Positions 1-8,376 are shown, counted from the first letter of the stretch. The stretch: 64,000 bases of DNA from Modicisalibacter sp049808615 (GCF_049808615.1 NZ_JBNCAN010000022.1:20295-84294), one strand, 5' to 3'. Made by a program: numbers and translations. The notes: a model not told the origin generated them from the letters alone.

Positions 1-192
1 CTCCCCTTCCAGGCCCAACAGCACACACTGATGCACATAGAACGACCAGCCGTCGTAGCCGGTCAGCCATGCCATATTGGAGGGGTCGCTGATAATCAAC
101 ACGTCGATGCCACGAGTGGCCATCGCCGTACGCACCTTCAACAGGCGCTGAGCATATTCTTCACGCGTGAATGGCAGGGCAACCTGAATCAT
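1..192 (-). CDS. doeA: Ectoine hydrolase DoeA, N-terminal part (cut by window edge)
   Basis: The 64 visible codons begin MIQVALPFTREEY and continue with a DVLIISDPSNMAWLTGYDGW stretch. This matches the creatinase-like N-terminal domain of M24 metallopeptidase-fold enzymes and, as far as I remember it, closely matches Halomonas elongata DoeA. DoeA opens the ectoine ring to N-acetyl-diaminobutyrate, the first step in using the compatible solute ectoine as a carbon and nitrogen source. The metal-binding C-terminal domain lies outside the window. The ATG at 190-192 is preceded by a purine-rich GGAACGAGA. Other M24 peptidases have similar N-termini, but the match to DoeA here is specific enough for a fairly firm call. 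Further doe genes would be expected to the left. Confidence 0.85.
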   Translation of the reverse strand, partial: MIQVALPFTREEYAQRLLKVRTAMATRGIDVLIISDPSNMAWLTGYDGWSFYVHQCVLLGLEGE

Positions 193-412
193 CGGTCTCG
201 TTCCACCAGAAAATCACAAAACCGGCCATCCGCTTGCCTACGGATAAAGTCCGGACGTCATCATGAGCATTTATTGCATCAACTAGCGTTACTGTCGTTA
301 CTCGCGCTCATCATCTGAACTCGTTCCACTATTTATCAGTGTTCGTGGATCGATACTAGCACTCGTCAAGCATACAGCGTCAAAAGCGACTCCTGTCGCC
401 AGGAATTGATGC

Positions 413-439
413 TCAAGTGTTCAGCGGCATCGCCGATGT
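413..439 (+). promoter_or_regulatory. Sigma-28 (FliA)-like promoter of the first chemoreceptor gene
   Basis: TCAAGTGT, then exactly 11 bases, then GCCGATGT. The FliA consensus is TAAAGTTT-N11-GCCGATAA, so 6 of 8 bases match in each half with perfect spacing. The predicted transcript start near 446 gives a leader of about 40 bases before the ATG at 486. The rest of the 193-485 gap between doeA and this gene shows nothing else I can support. Confidence 0.6.
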
Positions 440-485
440 AGAAATTGGTAAACAACAACCCCAAATCAGCCACGAAGATAAGACA

Positions 486-2120
486 ATGCTAAATAGTTTC
501 CGAATCGGTACTCGCCTGGGCGTCGCCTTCGGCATTGTGTCGCTCCTGCTACTGGCCGCCATAGGAGTCGGATTGTATGGCCTTCAGGCCGTAAAGAATA
601 CTGCAGACAAGGCGCTGGACATGGATGCCGCTATTGCCCTGAACGCCTCATTGGTACAGCGTCTTGCTCTACAGGAGAGACGCTACGAAAAAGACACCTT
701 CATCAACATCGATAATGTCGACAAGGTGCTCTCCTACCGGGAGAAATGGGACAAGGTACGTCTCGAATTGGCTGAAGCGTTCAGCGTCGGTGAAGCATTG
801 ACATCGAGCGCCGAATTGCGTGATTTATACTCTCAAGCAAGTGGCGCGCTGGAAGACTATGCAGCGGGCTTCACCGCGGTCTACGAGCGGATACGCAGCG
901 GCGAAATTACTCAAACGGCTCAGGCCAACAAGGCCCTCGGTCAATACAAGGCGGAGGTTTATCGCTTGGCGGAACTGGCCGACGCCATCAGCGAGATCGC
1001 CGAAGCACGTATGACGGGCGCAGGCCAGACTATTGTCGATCAACATCGCACCGCCCTGGCCGGACTGCTCGGCTTTGCCGCCATCGCGCTGGCTCTGGCC
1101 ATCATCCTGGCCTTCACCATCACCCGTAGCATCGTCGTGCCGCTGCGTCGTGCGCTGGATGTTGCGCAACAGGTTGCCCAAGGTGACTTGCGACAGGAGA
1201 TTACCGTCACCAGCAAGGATGAAACCGGGCAGCTATTGATCGCCATGAACGAGATGAGCCGTTCGCTTTCCACCTTGGTGGCATCACTGCGAGGTTCCAG
1301 CGAAAGCGTCTATCTAGGCGCCAACGAGATCTCGCTGGGAAGCCAGGAGCTCTCTGCTCGTACCGAGCAACAGGCGGCTGCCCTGCAGCAGACCGCTTCC
1401 AGCATGGAAGAAATGACCGCGACGGTCAGACAAAACACCCAAGCGACCAAAGAAGCCGACAAGCTTGCTTCCGCCGCCTCCCAGAGTGCCCAAAGCGGTA
1501 ACGCCGACGTTCAGCGCAGCATCGCGTTGATGCAGGAAGTCGCTGCTGGTTCCAGCAAGATGAACACGATCATCGAAACGATCGACTCCATCGCCTTTCA
1601 GACCAATATTCTGGCACTCAACGCTTCGGTGGAAGCGGCTCGGGCTGGGGAACAAGGACGCGGCTTTGCCGTGGTCGCTTCTGAGGTACGCAACCTGGCC
1701 GGGCGCAGTGCCTCTTCCGCCAGCGAGATTCGCGCCCTGCTCGATGAGATGCGCGACAAGATCACCGCCTCCGCCGAGCAGGCTGAACGCAGTGGCCGTA
1801 CCATCGGCGATACCGAGACCTCCATTCAGCAGCTGGCCAGGCTGATGAACGACGTTGCCGTCGCCACCAATGAACAGATCGGCGGTATCGAGCAGATCAA
1901 TACGGCGGTGTCTCAAATGGACGCCGTCACTCAGCAGAATGCCACTCTCGTTCAGGAATCCAGCGCCGCCGCTGCGTCCTTGGAAGACCAGGCTGGGTAT
2001 CTCAAGAAACTGGTCGCTACCTTCCAGATCGATGAAACAAGCAGTGACTCTGAGCCGACGCAAGGAGAATCAACGACAACCGAGGAAATGAGCGAGATGG
2101 ACGCTCAAATGACAGCATGA
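486..2120 (+). CDS. Methyl-accepting chemotaxis protein
   Basis: A 544-residue transmembrane chemoreceptor. One membrane helix lies at about residues 10-34 and a second at about 188-212. Between them is a periplasmic four-helix-bundle type sensor of about 150 residues, and after them a HAMP domain and the long cytoplasmic coiled coil. The signalling hairpin is clear (IDSIAFQTNILALNASVEAA, about 367-386), followed by RGFAVVASEVRNLA. The tail is acidic and threonine-rich and lacks the xWxxF docking pentapeptide for CheR/CheB. The open frame extends upstream to 417, but the ATG at 486 is preferred because the promoter lies at 413-439 and the protein then begins directly at its first membrane helix. 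The ligand cannot be predicted. Confidence 0.93.
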   Translation: MLNSFRIGTRLGVAFGIVSLLLLAAIGVGLYGLQAVKNTADKALDMDAAIALNASLVQRLALQERRYEKDTFINIDNVDKVLSYREKWDKVRLELAEAFSVGEALTSSAELRDLYSQASGALEDYAAGFTAVYERIRSGEITQTAQANKALGQYKAEVYRLAELADAISEIAEARMTGAGQTIVDQHRTALAGLLGFAAIALALAIILAFTITRSIVVPLRRALDVAQQVAQGDLRQEITVTSKDETGQLLIAMNEMSRSLSTLVASLRGSSESVYLGANEISLGSQELSARTEQQAAALQQTASSMEEMTATVRQNTQATKEADKLASAASQSAQSGNADVQRSIALMQEVAAGSSKMNTIIETIDSIAFQTNILALNASVEAARAGEQGRGFAVVASEVRNLAGRSASSASEIRALLDEMRDKITASAEQAERSGRTIGDTETSIQQLARLMNDVAVATNEQIGGIEQINTAVSQMDAVTQQNATLVQESSAAAASLEDQAGYLKKLVATFQIDETSSDSEPTQGESTTTEEMSEMDAQMTA

Positions 2121-2143
2121 TTGCCGCTTCTTGAAGGTCCAAG

Positions 2144-2170
2144 ATGGCTGCCCAGTCGGGCAGCCATTTT
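2144..2170 (+). terminator. Rho-independent terminator after the chemoreceptor gene
   Basis: A perfect 10-bp stem, ATGGCTGCCC and its complement, closes an AGTC loop and runs into TTTT. It sits 24 bases past the stop codon and separates this gene from the downstream reductase. Confidence 0.8.
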
Positions 2171-2255
2171 ACACTCAACACCTGTCATCCTTGCATCGAG
2201 TGACGCTTCCCGCCTAGCGTATCCTCAAGCCAATTTCATGGAACGAGGAAATCAC

Positions 2256-3185
2256 ATGCGCGTATTGGTGCATATTGATGACGCCGACACCTGGCGCGAG
2301 GCGTTGACCAAGCGCCTGCCGAATGCCGAAATCGTCACCAGCCAAGCTGACAGCACTACGCCGGCGGACTATCTGGCCGCCTGGAAGCCCCCCGCCGAGC
2401 TGCTCGAAAAACAGACACATTTGAAAGGCATCGTCAATCTGGGTGCCGGTGTCGATGCCCTGCTCAATAACCCCGCCCTGCCGAAAGATGTACCCATCGT
2501 CAAACTACGCGATGCAGGCATGGGGCCGTTGATTGCGGATTACGTGCGCTTTGGCGTGCTCTATTTTCAGCGGGATTTCGATCGCTATTTCGCACAGCAA
2601 GCCAATGCGCAGTGGCACGAATACCCATTGATCGACAAGGCGGACTGGCCGGTGGGCGTACTAGGGCTCGGCGCGATTGGTTCCCATGTGGCCCAGGCGT
2701 TGGCCGCGGACGGCTTTCCAGTTCACGGCTGGAGTCGTTCGCCCAAATCCTTGGAGGGCGTGACCTGCCACCATGGGGATGACGGCCTTGCGCAACTGCT
2801 GGGCAAGGTACAAACCCTGGTCACCCTGCTACCGAATACCGCCAGCACTCGCGGCATCATCAATGCGGACACGCTCTCCCAGTTGCCCGAAGGCGCCAGC
2901 CTGATCAATCCCGGTCGCGGTGCGCTGATCGACGAACAGGCGTTGCTCGATGCGCTGGGTCAGGTTCAATCATCAGGCCGATTGCGTGGTGCTTTGCTTG
3001 ATGCCTTCGATGAAGAACCGCTACCTGCCGACAATCCGCTCTGGTTACATCCACGAGTGCGCATCACCCCGCACATGGCCGGGCCAACACCAGTGCGTGA
3101 TGCCGCCGATCAGGTAGCCGAATTGATCAAGGCCATGGAGAATGGCGATCCTATCGATACCGTCGATCCTAAAGCCGGCTACTGA
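2256..3185 (+). CDS. ghrA: Glyoxylate/hydroxypyruvate reductase A (D-2-hydroxyacid dehydrogenase)
   Basis: A 309-residue cytoplasmic NAD(P)H-dependent enzyme that reduces glyoxylate and hydroxypyruvate to glycolate and glycerate. Length and residue pattern fit E. coli GhrA (312). The nucleotide fold carries GVLGLGAIGSHVAQAL at about 132. The catalytic set of D-isomer dehydrogenases is present: Arg in INPGRGALID (about 220), Glu in DAFDEEPLP and His in ITPHMAGP (about 273). The start at 2256 follows a strong GAACGAGGAA ribosome site; the frame is open back to the preceding gene, but that part contains the terminator. It is monocistronic or weakly linked to yejK, 23 bases downstream. The exact substrate within the family is inferred. 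Confidence 0.85.
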   Translation: MRVLVHIDDADTWREALTKRLPNAEIVTSQADSTTPADYLAAWKPPAELLEKQTHLKGIVNLGAGVDALLNNPALPKDVPIVKLRDAGMGPLIADYVRFGVLYFQRDFDRYFAQQANAQWHEYPLIDKADWPVGVLGLGAIGSHVAQALAADGFPVHGWSRSPKSLEGVTCHHGDDGLAQLLGKVQTLVTLLPNTASTRGIINADTLSQLPEGASLINPGRGALIDEQALLDALGQVQSSGRLRGALLDAFDEEPLPADNPLWLHPRVRITPHMAGPTPVRDAADQVAELIKAMENGDPIDTVDPKAGY

Positions 3186-3208
3186 CTCATCATTTCTAGC
3201 GACTACCT

Positions 3209-4213
3209 ATGCCTATAAAGCGCAGCATCGTTCATCTCATCGACAAACAGCCCGACGGCCAACCCGCCACTCTGCACGCTCGGGACAGCGCCTTGCCCAA
3301 CTCCTCTACTATGGAAACACTGCTGGACGAATTGAACGACAGCTACAACGCCAAACAGAAGGCCTGGGGCTTCTTCAATGCCGACCAAGAGACCTACCCG
3401 TTCAGCAACTGGCTGGGCCAGTACCTGGAAAGCAAAAAGGATTTCGTCGCCTTCACTCGCCAGGCCGCGGAGCACTTGAAGACGTTGATGGAAGGCAACA
3501 ATCTTTCCGTGGGCGGGCATGTGCTTTTCGCGCACTACTCTCATGGTGACAGCGACTATCTGGCCATCGCTTTGCTGCATCACAGCGAGGGCGTAAGCGT
3601 CACCGACTCGCTGGAACTGACCCCGGCCCGCCAGCTCGATCTCGGCTCGTTGCATCTGGCGGCGCGCATCGATCTTTCCGATTGGCGCGGCGGCGAACCG
3701 TCGCGTCAGTACATCTCCTTCATCAAGGGCAAGGGTGGCAAGCGTATCGCCGACTATTTCCGCGACTTCATCGGCTGCGAGGAAGGCGTCGATGCGCCCA
3801 GCGAGACCCGCACCCTGCTCAAGGCCTTCAGCGACTATGTCGAAAGCGAGGACTTTGCCGAGGAGCAGGCCCGGGAGAAGACCGACACCTTGATCGACTA
3901 CGCCAACAACCAGGCGCGATCAGGCCAGCCGATCACCCTGGATGAGCTTTCCGGGCTGGTCGACGACCAGAAATCCAAGGCCTTCTACGACTACATTCGC
4001 AACCAGGATTACGGCCTCGGCGCCGAGATCCCCCCGGACAAGCGCACCCTGCACCAGTTTCGCCGCCTGACCGGCCGCGCCAACGGCCTCTCGGTCAGCT
4101 TCGAGAGCCACCTGCTGGGCTCTCAGGTCGAATACGACGAGACCCAGGATCAACTGATCATTCACCAGATCCCGACCTCGCTGCGGGATCAGATCAAGCG
4201 GCGCAGGGAGTGA
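3209..4213 (+). CDS. yejK: Nucleoid-associated protein YejK (NdpA family)
   Basis: A 334-residue protein matching the NA37/YejK family, whose E. coli member (335 residues) co-purifies with the spermidine nucleoid and binds double-stranded DNA and DNA topoisomerases. Typical features are the opening IVHLIDKQPDG, the WGFFNADQETYPFSNWLGQY block and the C-terminal region with LSVSFESHLLG near residue 295. The translation start ATG at 3209 follows shortly after the ghrA stop. No frame disruption or unusual composition is seen. The molecular function of the family is only partly known. Confidence 0.88.
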   Translation: MPIKRSIVHLIDKQPDGQPATLHARDSALPNSSTMETLLDELNDSYNAKQKAWGFFNADQETYPFSNWLGQYLESKKDFVAFTRQAAEHLKTLMEGNNLSVGGHVLFAHYSHGDSDYLAIALLHHSEGVSVTDSLELTPARQLDLGSLHLAARIDLSDWRGGEPSRQYISFIKGKGGKRIADYFRDFIGCEEGVDAPSETRTLLKAFSDYVESEDFAEEQAREKTDTLIDYANNQARSGQPITLDELSGLVDDQKSKAFYDYIRNQDYGLGAEIPPDKRTLHQFRRLTGRANGLSVSFESHLLGSQVEYDETQDQLIIHQIPTSLRDQIKRRRE

Positions 4214-4222
4214 TCAGTGACG

Positions 4223-4987
4223 TCAGGGATGCGCGCGAATGAAATAGTCATATCCCTCTACACCAGGCCTGAGGACACCGCGCTCATCCCAGTCATCCCA
4301 GCCAGTGAACGGAATTGGAGTGCTCTCTTCGAGCGTTTCCAATCGCCGGGCCCAGCCCGCTTTATAAGTCTCGAGCTGTGCCTTGAAGGCGTCCTGAGCC
4401 TGGTAGACTGGGCCACCGCCCTGAATGCCATGCGCAAGGAACGGCGGCAAGACGTCATAACCCATGTAATAGAGCGAATAGTGCATGGGCCAGAGGAGCA
4501 GGTTGATATCGCCACCGCGACCGTTATGGGCGAAGGTCGCCGCTGGCCCACCGGTGGTCACGCAGCAGATCGCCCGCCTGCCACGGAAATGCCCCCGGTC
4601 GTAGCGGCGTTTCCCGGTATACAGCCCGCCGTAAACGAACACACGATCCATCCATCCCTTGAGCATGGCCGGCTGGGCATGCCACCACAGGGGGAACTGG
4701 AACACCACCAGATCCGCGCGCTCCAACCGCGCGATCTCGCGACGTACATCCGGTGGCAAGCTCCCTGCCTCGCTGGCATGGCGCTGTTCGGTCAGGGCCG
4801 TGAATACCTCCGGATTCGCAGGCGCCCGATAATGACCCGGACCTTCCGCGGGATCAAAGCCCTCGGCGTAAAGGTCGGACACTTCTACGGTATATCCAAG
4901 CCGCTGCAGGGTTTCTACGGCCATATCCTTGAGAGCGGCATTAAAGGAGCGTGGCTCGGGATGACAGTGAACGATCAGTACGTGCAT
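4223..4987 (-). CDS. NAD(P)H quinone oxidoreductase, flavodoxin-like fold
   Basis: A 254-residue flavoprotein of the NQO1/MdaB-like NAD(P)H dehydrogenase family, which carries out two-electron reduction of quinones or related electrophiles using FAD or FMN. Diagnostic stretches are HVLIVHCHPEPRSFNAAL at the start (flavin phosphate loop), DLVVFQFPLWWHAQPAMLKG (about 88-107) and the TTGGPAATF loop. The gene is transcribed away from a LysR-type regulator whose start lies 94 bases off, and that regulator is the obvious candidate controller. The ATG at 4985-4987 is preceded by AAGAGGAACCGGCC on its strand. The physiological substrate is not evident. Confidence 0.85.
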   Translation of the reverse strand: MHVLIVHCHPEPRSFNAALKDMAVETLQRLGYTVEVSDLYAEGFDPAEGPGHYRAPANPEVFTALTEQRHASEAGSLPPDVRREIARLERADLVVFQFPLWWHAQPAMLKGWMDRVFVYGGLYTGKRRYDRGHFRGRRAICCVTTGGPAATFAHNGRGGDINLLLWPMHYSLYYMGYDVLPPFLAHGIQGGGPVYQAQDAFKAQLETYKAGWARRLETLEESTPIPFTGWDDWDERGVLRPGVEGYDYFIRAHP

Positions 4988-5060
4988 GGCCGGTTCCTCT
5001 TGTGAGTTAAATAGAGAGCACCGAGACTATGACCCTTGCAAAAAAGAACGAACATTCCCT

Positions 5061-5087
5061 ATTCATGAAAGCCGACTTTGCATGAAT
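5061..5087 (+). promoter_or_regulatory. Inverted repeat overlapping the LysR start: probable operator
   Basis: Perfect 7-bp arms ATTCATG (5061-5067) and CATGAAT (5081-5087), with a second inner pair AAAG/CTTT between them. The right arm covers the start codon of the regulator at 5082. A LysR-type protein binding here would repress itself and could act on the divergent quinone reductase. A six-codon ORF (5065-5085) also ends on this start codon in an ATGA overlap. Binding is inferred from symmetry and position only. Confidence 0.5.
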
Positions 5088-5966
5088 GAAAAGAACATTC
5101 AATGGGACGACCTAAGAATCGTCCTGGCAGTCGCCCAGGAAGGCACTCTATCAGGAGCGGCACGCCAGCTGGGCGTCAGTCATGCCACGGTCTTCCGCCG
5201 CCTTGCCGATATCGAGCGGCGCCTGGGCACCCAGCTATTCGAACGGGCGCGCAGCGGGTACTCGCCGACGCCGGCTGGCGAGGATATCGCGGCGGCGGCA
5301 CGACGCGTCGAAACCGAGGTACTCGCCGTCGAGCGTCGTATCGCAGGGCAAGATCTTCGACCCTCGGGGACGGTACGCGTCACCACAACGGATACCCTCC
5401 TGCTAGGGCTGCTATCGCCGATCTTCGCGGCGTTTCGAAGGTCTTATCCCGAGATAGAGTTGGAAGTCGCGGTTTCCAATCAGCTTTTCAGCTTGACAAA
5501 GCGTGAGGCAGATATCGCTATCCGCCCCTCGCTTGCTCCCCCTGAGAGCCTGGTTGGACGTAGGATCGGGACCATTGCCCAGGCAATCTACAGGGCAAGC
5601 ATTCAAGACTCAGACACTGCGGATTGGGTCGGACCGGATGAACGCATGGCGTATCGAGCACTAGAAATCTGGATGGCACAATCCGGCCACGACTCGCGCT
5701 GTCACTATCGGATCGATACGCTGCTGGGGATGCTGGCGGCAGTGCGTGACGGCATCGGTCGAGCGGTGCTGCCCTGCTATCTCTGCGATGACGATGAACG
5801 ACTGGTCCGAGTCGGCGAGCCGATTCCCGAGCTGGCCACCGACCTGTGGTTGCTGACTCACCCGGACCTGCGCCGGGTCGCCCGAATTCGCGCACTGATG
5901 GAGTTTGTCGCGCAGGCAGTCAGCAATCGGAGTAAACAACTTCTGGGAAATAATTCTCCGCCATAG
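5082..5966 (+). CDS. LysR-family transcriptional regulator
   Basis: A 294-residue LysR-type regulator. The N-terminal winged helix-turn-helix is at about residues 6-65 (WDDLRIVLAVAQEGTLSGAA, then SHATVFRRLADIERRLG). The effector-binding domain follows, starting with GTVRVTTTDTLLLGLLSPIF at about 92. The shape resembles the subgroup that controls a divergently transcribed oxidoreductase, and the quinone reductase at 4223-4987 is that neighbour. The open frame runs upstream to 4986, but homology begins at ATG 5082. Its own start codon lies in an inverted repeat, suggesting autoregulation. The effector is unknown. Confidence 0.88.
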   Translation: MNEKNIQWDDLRIVLAVAQEGTLSGAARQLGVSHATVFRRLADIERRLGTQLFERARSGYSPTPAGEDIAAAARRVETEVLAVERRIAGQDLRPSGTVRVTTTDTLLLGLLSPIFAAFRRSYPEIELEVAVSNQLFSLTKREADIAIRPSLAPPESLVGRRIGTIAQAIYRASIQDSDTADWVGPDERMAYRALEIWMAQSGHDSRCHYRIDTLLGMLAAVRDGIGRAVLPCYLCDDDERLVRVGEPIPELATDLWLLTHPDLRRVARIRALMEFVAQAVSNRSKQLLGNNSPP

Positions 5967-5982
5967 CGACTCAAAAAACTGA

Positions 5983-6033
5983 ATAGTGAAATGCCGCGAA
6001 CAGCGTTATAGTGACGACATTAACGGTCACTAT
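5983..6033 (+). promoter_or_regulatory. Three ATAGTGA sites upstream of the toxin-antitoxin genes
   Basis: ATAGTGA occurs at 5983-5989 and again at 6008-6014, with the inverted copy TCACTAT at 6027-6033. The last two form perfect 8-bp arms around a 10-base spacer, followed by a run of six T. The structure may be the operator for antitoxin autoregulation, a terminator for the LysR gene, or both. It ends 35 bases before the antitoxin start. Confidence 0.5.
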
Positions 6034-6068
6034 TTTTTCAAGCCAAAGCAAGTCGCGAGGTGAATGCG

Positions 6069-6656
6069 ATGATTTCTCGGGACGATATGCACGTGCTGGA
6101 AAAGGCAGGTATTCCCGATATCGAGAGCCTTGCGGCGAGTGCAGCTGAATTCATTCGTGAGCACCCGGTATATGAACAGGCCAACCCGACCAATGCCTTG
6201 TCTGTAGATGAGGAGCGCCTTCTCATGGCAGGAGGCGCCGAGGGAGTTGGTGAGCCGAACCGCATGGCATCGCAGTACAATCTGCGCTCGGCGGTCGCGC
6301 AGTATGCCCAACTGGTCAAGCGTGCTTATCGCCAGAGCGAGGTCGCCACATTGCTGGGGGTCACGACCAGTCGCGTTCGGCAACGCACCGACGAAGGCTC
6401 GCTCTATGCGCTGACCTCCGCCAATAGGCGCGTTTATCCTCGCTGGCAGTTTGACGAATCGGCCACCCTGCCCAATCTCGAGCCGGTATTGAACGCCCTC
6501 AGTGTCAGCGCTCATCCTCTCGCCGTGGAGCGCTTCTTTCTCACCCCACACCCGGACCTCGAATCGGACCTGCTGGACGCCATACTCAGCCCCCGCGACT
6601 GGTTGCTGGCAGGGCATTCCCCGGAACCGGTGATACGGATGGCCCGCGAGTTGTAG
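6069..6656 (+). CDS. Antitoxin of a RES-type toxin-antitoxin pair (HTH DNA-binding protein)
   Basis: A 195-residue protein directly upstream of a RES-domain toxin (TAG stop and toxin ATG are adjacent). The middle holds a helix-turn-helix, SEVATLLGVTTSRVRQRTDE followed by a wing-like RRVYPRWQF (about residues 97-135). The C-terminal SPRDWLLAGHSPEPVIRMA resembles the end of the MbcA/ParS/Xre (DUF2384) region that neutralises RES toxins. It should bind the toxin and repress the operon. ATG 6069 is chosen because GAGG lies 8 bases upstream; the GTG at 6060 overlaps that ribosome site. The helix-turn-helix looks more excisionase-like than classical Xre, so the exact antitoxin family is uncertain. 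Confidence 0.7.
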   Translation: MISRDDMHVLEKAGIPDIESLAASAAEFIREHPVYEQANPTNALSVDEERLLMAGGAEGVGEPNRMASQYNLRSAVAQYAQLVKRAYRQSEVATLLGVTTSRVRQRTDEGSLYALTSANRRVYPRWQFDESATLPNLEPVLNALSVSAHPLAVERFFLTPHPDLESDLLDAILSPRDWLLAGHSPEPVIRMAREL

Positions 6657-7298
6657 ATGATCAAGACCGACGAACCGTTGCCGTTGGAAGCATTGCGCGC
6701 CCTACTTCCGGTAAAGGCCACTCTGGAAAAAGGCGAGCAGGTCTATCGACTCTTCTTCGCGGGCGGTGAACATCCTACTACCTGGGACGCTTTTCGTCAT
6801 TTCGGCCCCACCGCCTCGCGCTTCGATCATCACTTACCCGATCGGGACGGTGAGGCGCAGGAGCAGTCTCGGGGCATCATGTACCTGGCGACCGGGGCAG
6901 AGGCCATTCCTACCTGTCTCGCGGAAGTATTTCAGACAGCGCGGGTCATCGATACACGATCCCGCGCACCGGTGCTGTGCTGTTTCGCCCTGCAAGCCGA
7001 TGTGACCCTCCTGGACCTGACCGGCGCTTTCGCCACCAAGCTTCGTGCCTCCACCATCGGAGGTTGCTATCGCGCTTTGGCCCGACGCTGGGCGCAACGG
7101 CTCTACGACGCCTACCCTGACACGGACGGAATTCTCTATACCTCCTCGATGTATCCTGGTCGACCCGCCATCGCCCTGTTCGAACGGGGAACATCAGCCA
7201 TCGCCACACGTCCCCTCTTCCATCGTCAACTGCAGGACGTAGCACTCACCAGCGTCATCGAGCGAACCGCGCAGAAGATCGGTTATCTGGTAGTGTAA
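6657..7298 (+). CDS. RES-domain toxin (predicted NAD+-consuming)
   Basis: A 213-residue RES-family protein. The three namesake residues can be followed: Arg in QVYRLFF (about 30), Glu in CLAEVFQTARVID (about 90) and Ser in LYTSSMYPGRPAIALFE (about 160-165). Characterised RES toxins of type II systems (for example MbcT of Mycobacterium and similar proteins of Pseudomonas and Sinorhizobium) degrade cellular NAD+ by phosphorolysis or hydrolysis and arrest growth. The gene follows the antitoxin with no gap, as expected for co-translation. It is intact and full length for the family. That it is an active toxin is inferred from family and context. Confidence 0.82.
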   Translation: MIKTDEPLPLEALRALLPVKATLEKGEQVYRLFFAGGEHPTTWDAFRHFGPTASRFDHHLPDRDGEAQEQSRGIMYLATGAEAIPTCLAEVFQTARVIDTRSRAPVLCCFALQADVTLLDLTGAFATKLRASTIGGCYRALARRWAQRLYDAYPDTDGILYTSSMYPGRPAIALFERGTSAIATRPLFHRQLQDVALTSVIERTAQKIGYLVV

Positions 7299-7300
7299 AA

Positions 7301-7633
7301 TCAGTCACGCGGGGCCCCAAAAAAGATCACCCAGGTTCTGAAATCGTCGGAAGACTCGATGAAGCGATGCTCTACCCCCGCCGGCACGAAGAAGAAGTCG
7401 CCTTGCTCGAAATCGAAAAACTCATCTTCGAGGCAGAAAGTGCCACGACCCGAGGAAATGATATAGATCTCGTCCTGGGCATGGGGTGTTTGCGTATCAA
7501 CGCCTCGCGGAGAAAACAGCTCGACGGAAACGTCGCCCCGCTCGAATAGAACCGCAAAGGGCTCGGGCAGGCTGGGAAGCAATGCAGCCGCCTCGCTTTC
7601 ATCGATAAAGTTGACGTTCTTTGTTTGTGCCAT
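7301..7633 (-). CDS. Cupin-domain protein
   Basis: A 110-residue single-domain cupin. The metal-binding motifs can be read: HAQDEIYIISSGRGTF (cupin motif 1) and GDFFFVPAGVEHRF (motif 2, about residues 80-95). The His and Glu ligands for a divalent metal are present. Small cupins of this kind may be dioxygenases, isomerases or sensors; the substrate cannot be told. ATG at 7631-7633 is preferred over the GTG nine bases upstream because the GAGG element would be too close to the latter. The gene ends two bases from the toxin stop, convergently, and is divergent from a LysE exporter. Confidence 0.8.
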   Translation of the reverse strand: MAQTKNVNFIDESEAAALLPSLPEPFAVLFERGDVSVELFSPRGVDTQTPHAQDEIYIISSGRGTFCLEDEFFDFEQGDFFFVPAGVEHRFIESSDDFRTWVIFFGAPRD

Positions 7634-7730
7634 AGCCTGCACGCCTCGTTATTGTTGACGGTCGAGAGTAGAGTTCTTTAGTGGACTTTATTCGCCATGA
7701 CGAAACAAACAAGCGCATGAAGGTATTGCC

Positions 7731-8372
7731 ATGATCGATTTAGGCTACTGGTCCGTATTCCTCGGCGCGGCGATCGTGCTCAATATCTCGCCGGGGCCAG
7801 ATCTGATCTACATCCTGTCGCGCACCATCGCCAATGGCCGCCGGATCGGCATTGCCTCATCATTAGGCGTATGCTCCGGCGCCTTCGTGCATGTAGTGGC
7901 CGCCGCCGCGGGTATATCGGCAATCCTGATGACCTCTGCCGTAGCCTTTATGGTCGTGAAGTACATCGGTGGCGCCTACTTGATCTATCTCGGCATCCAG
8001 GCATTGCGCTCCAGCGGGGCGAGCTTCGATGCTGCCCGCGTAAGTAAAAAACCAGTCACCGCCTGGAGAGCCTACAAGCAAGGGGTCATGATCGATGTAC
8101 TCAACCCCAAAGTCGCCATCTTTTTCATGGCCTTTCTGCCGCAGTTCGTGCGTGCCGATGCAGGGCCGGTGGCGCTACAGCTCATCCTGCTGGGGCTCGC
8201 GGTCAATATCATTGCCGTGATCATCGAGTGTTCGATCGTATTGCTGGCGGCACGCACTACCACCTTTTTCCGCAACAGCTCGAGACTGAGCAAGTGGCTC
8301 GATCGGGTGCTGGGGACCGTGCTGGTGGCATTGGGCGTGCGTCTTGCACTATCGGAGCGTGTTGCGACCTGA
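7731..8372 (+). CDS. LysE/RhtB-family amino-acid exporter
   Basis: A 213-residue inner-membrane protein with about six hydrophobic helices and the hallmark N-terminal NISPGPDLIYILSRTIANGR (about residues 19-38), where LysE/RhtB proteins carry their conserved SPGP signature. The middle GGAYLIYLGIQALRS and NPKVAIFFMAFLPQF segments are also typical. Family members export amino acids such as homoserine, threonine, lysine or cysteine by proton exchange; the substrate here is unknown. The gene ends four bases from the convergent acetyltransferase stop. Confidence 0.9.
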   Translation: MIDLGYWSVFLGAAIVLNISPGPDLIYILSRTIANGRRIGIASSLGVCSGAFVHVVAAAAGISAILMTSAVAFMVVKYIGGAYLIYLGIQALRSSGASFDAARVSKKPVTAWRAYKQGVMIDVLNPKVAIFFMAFLPQFVRADAGPVALQLILLGLAVNIIAVIIECSIVLLAARTTTFFRNSSRLSKWLDRVLGTVLVALGVRLALSERVAT

Positions 8373-8376
8373 ATGC

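Noticed and set aside
1314..2063. Long minus-strand frame opposite the chemoreceptor
   Set aside because: Mirror of a GC-rich coding sequence; no ribosome site, and the plus-strand protein is a clear chemoreceptor.
4217..5005. 262-codon plus-strand frame opposite the quinone reductase
   Set aside because: The minus-strand product has all flavodoxin-fold motifs; the plus frame shows none of any family.
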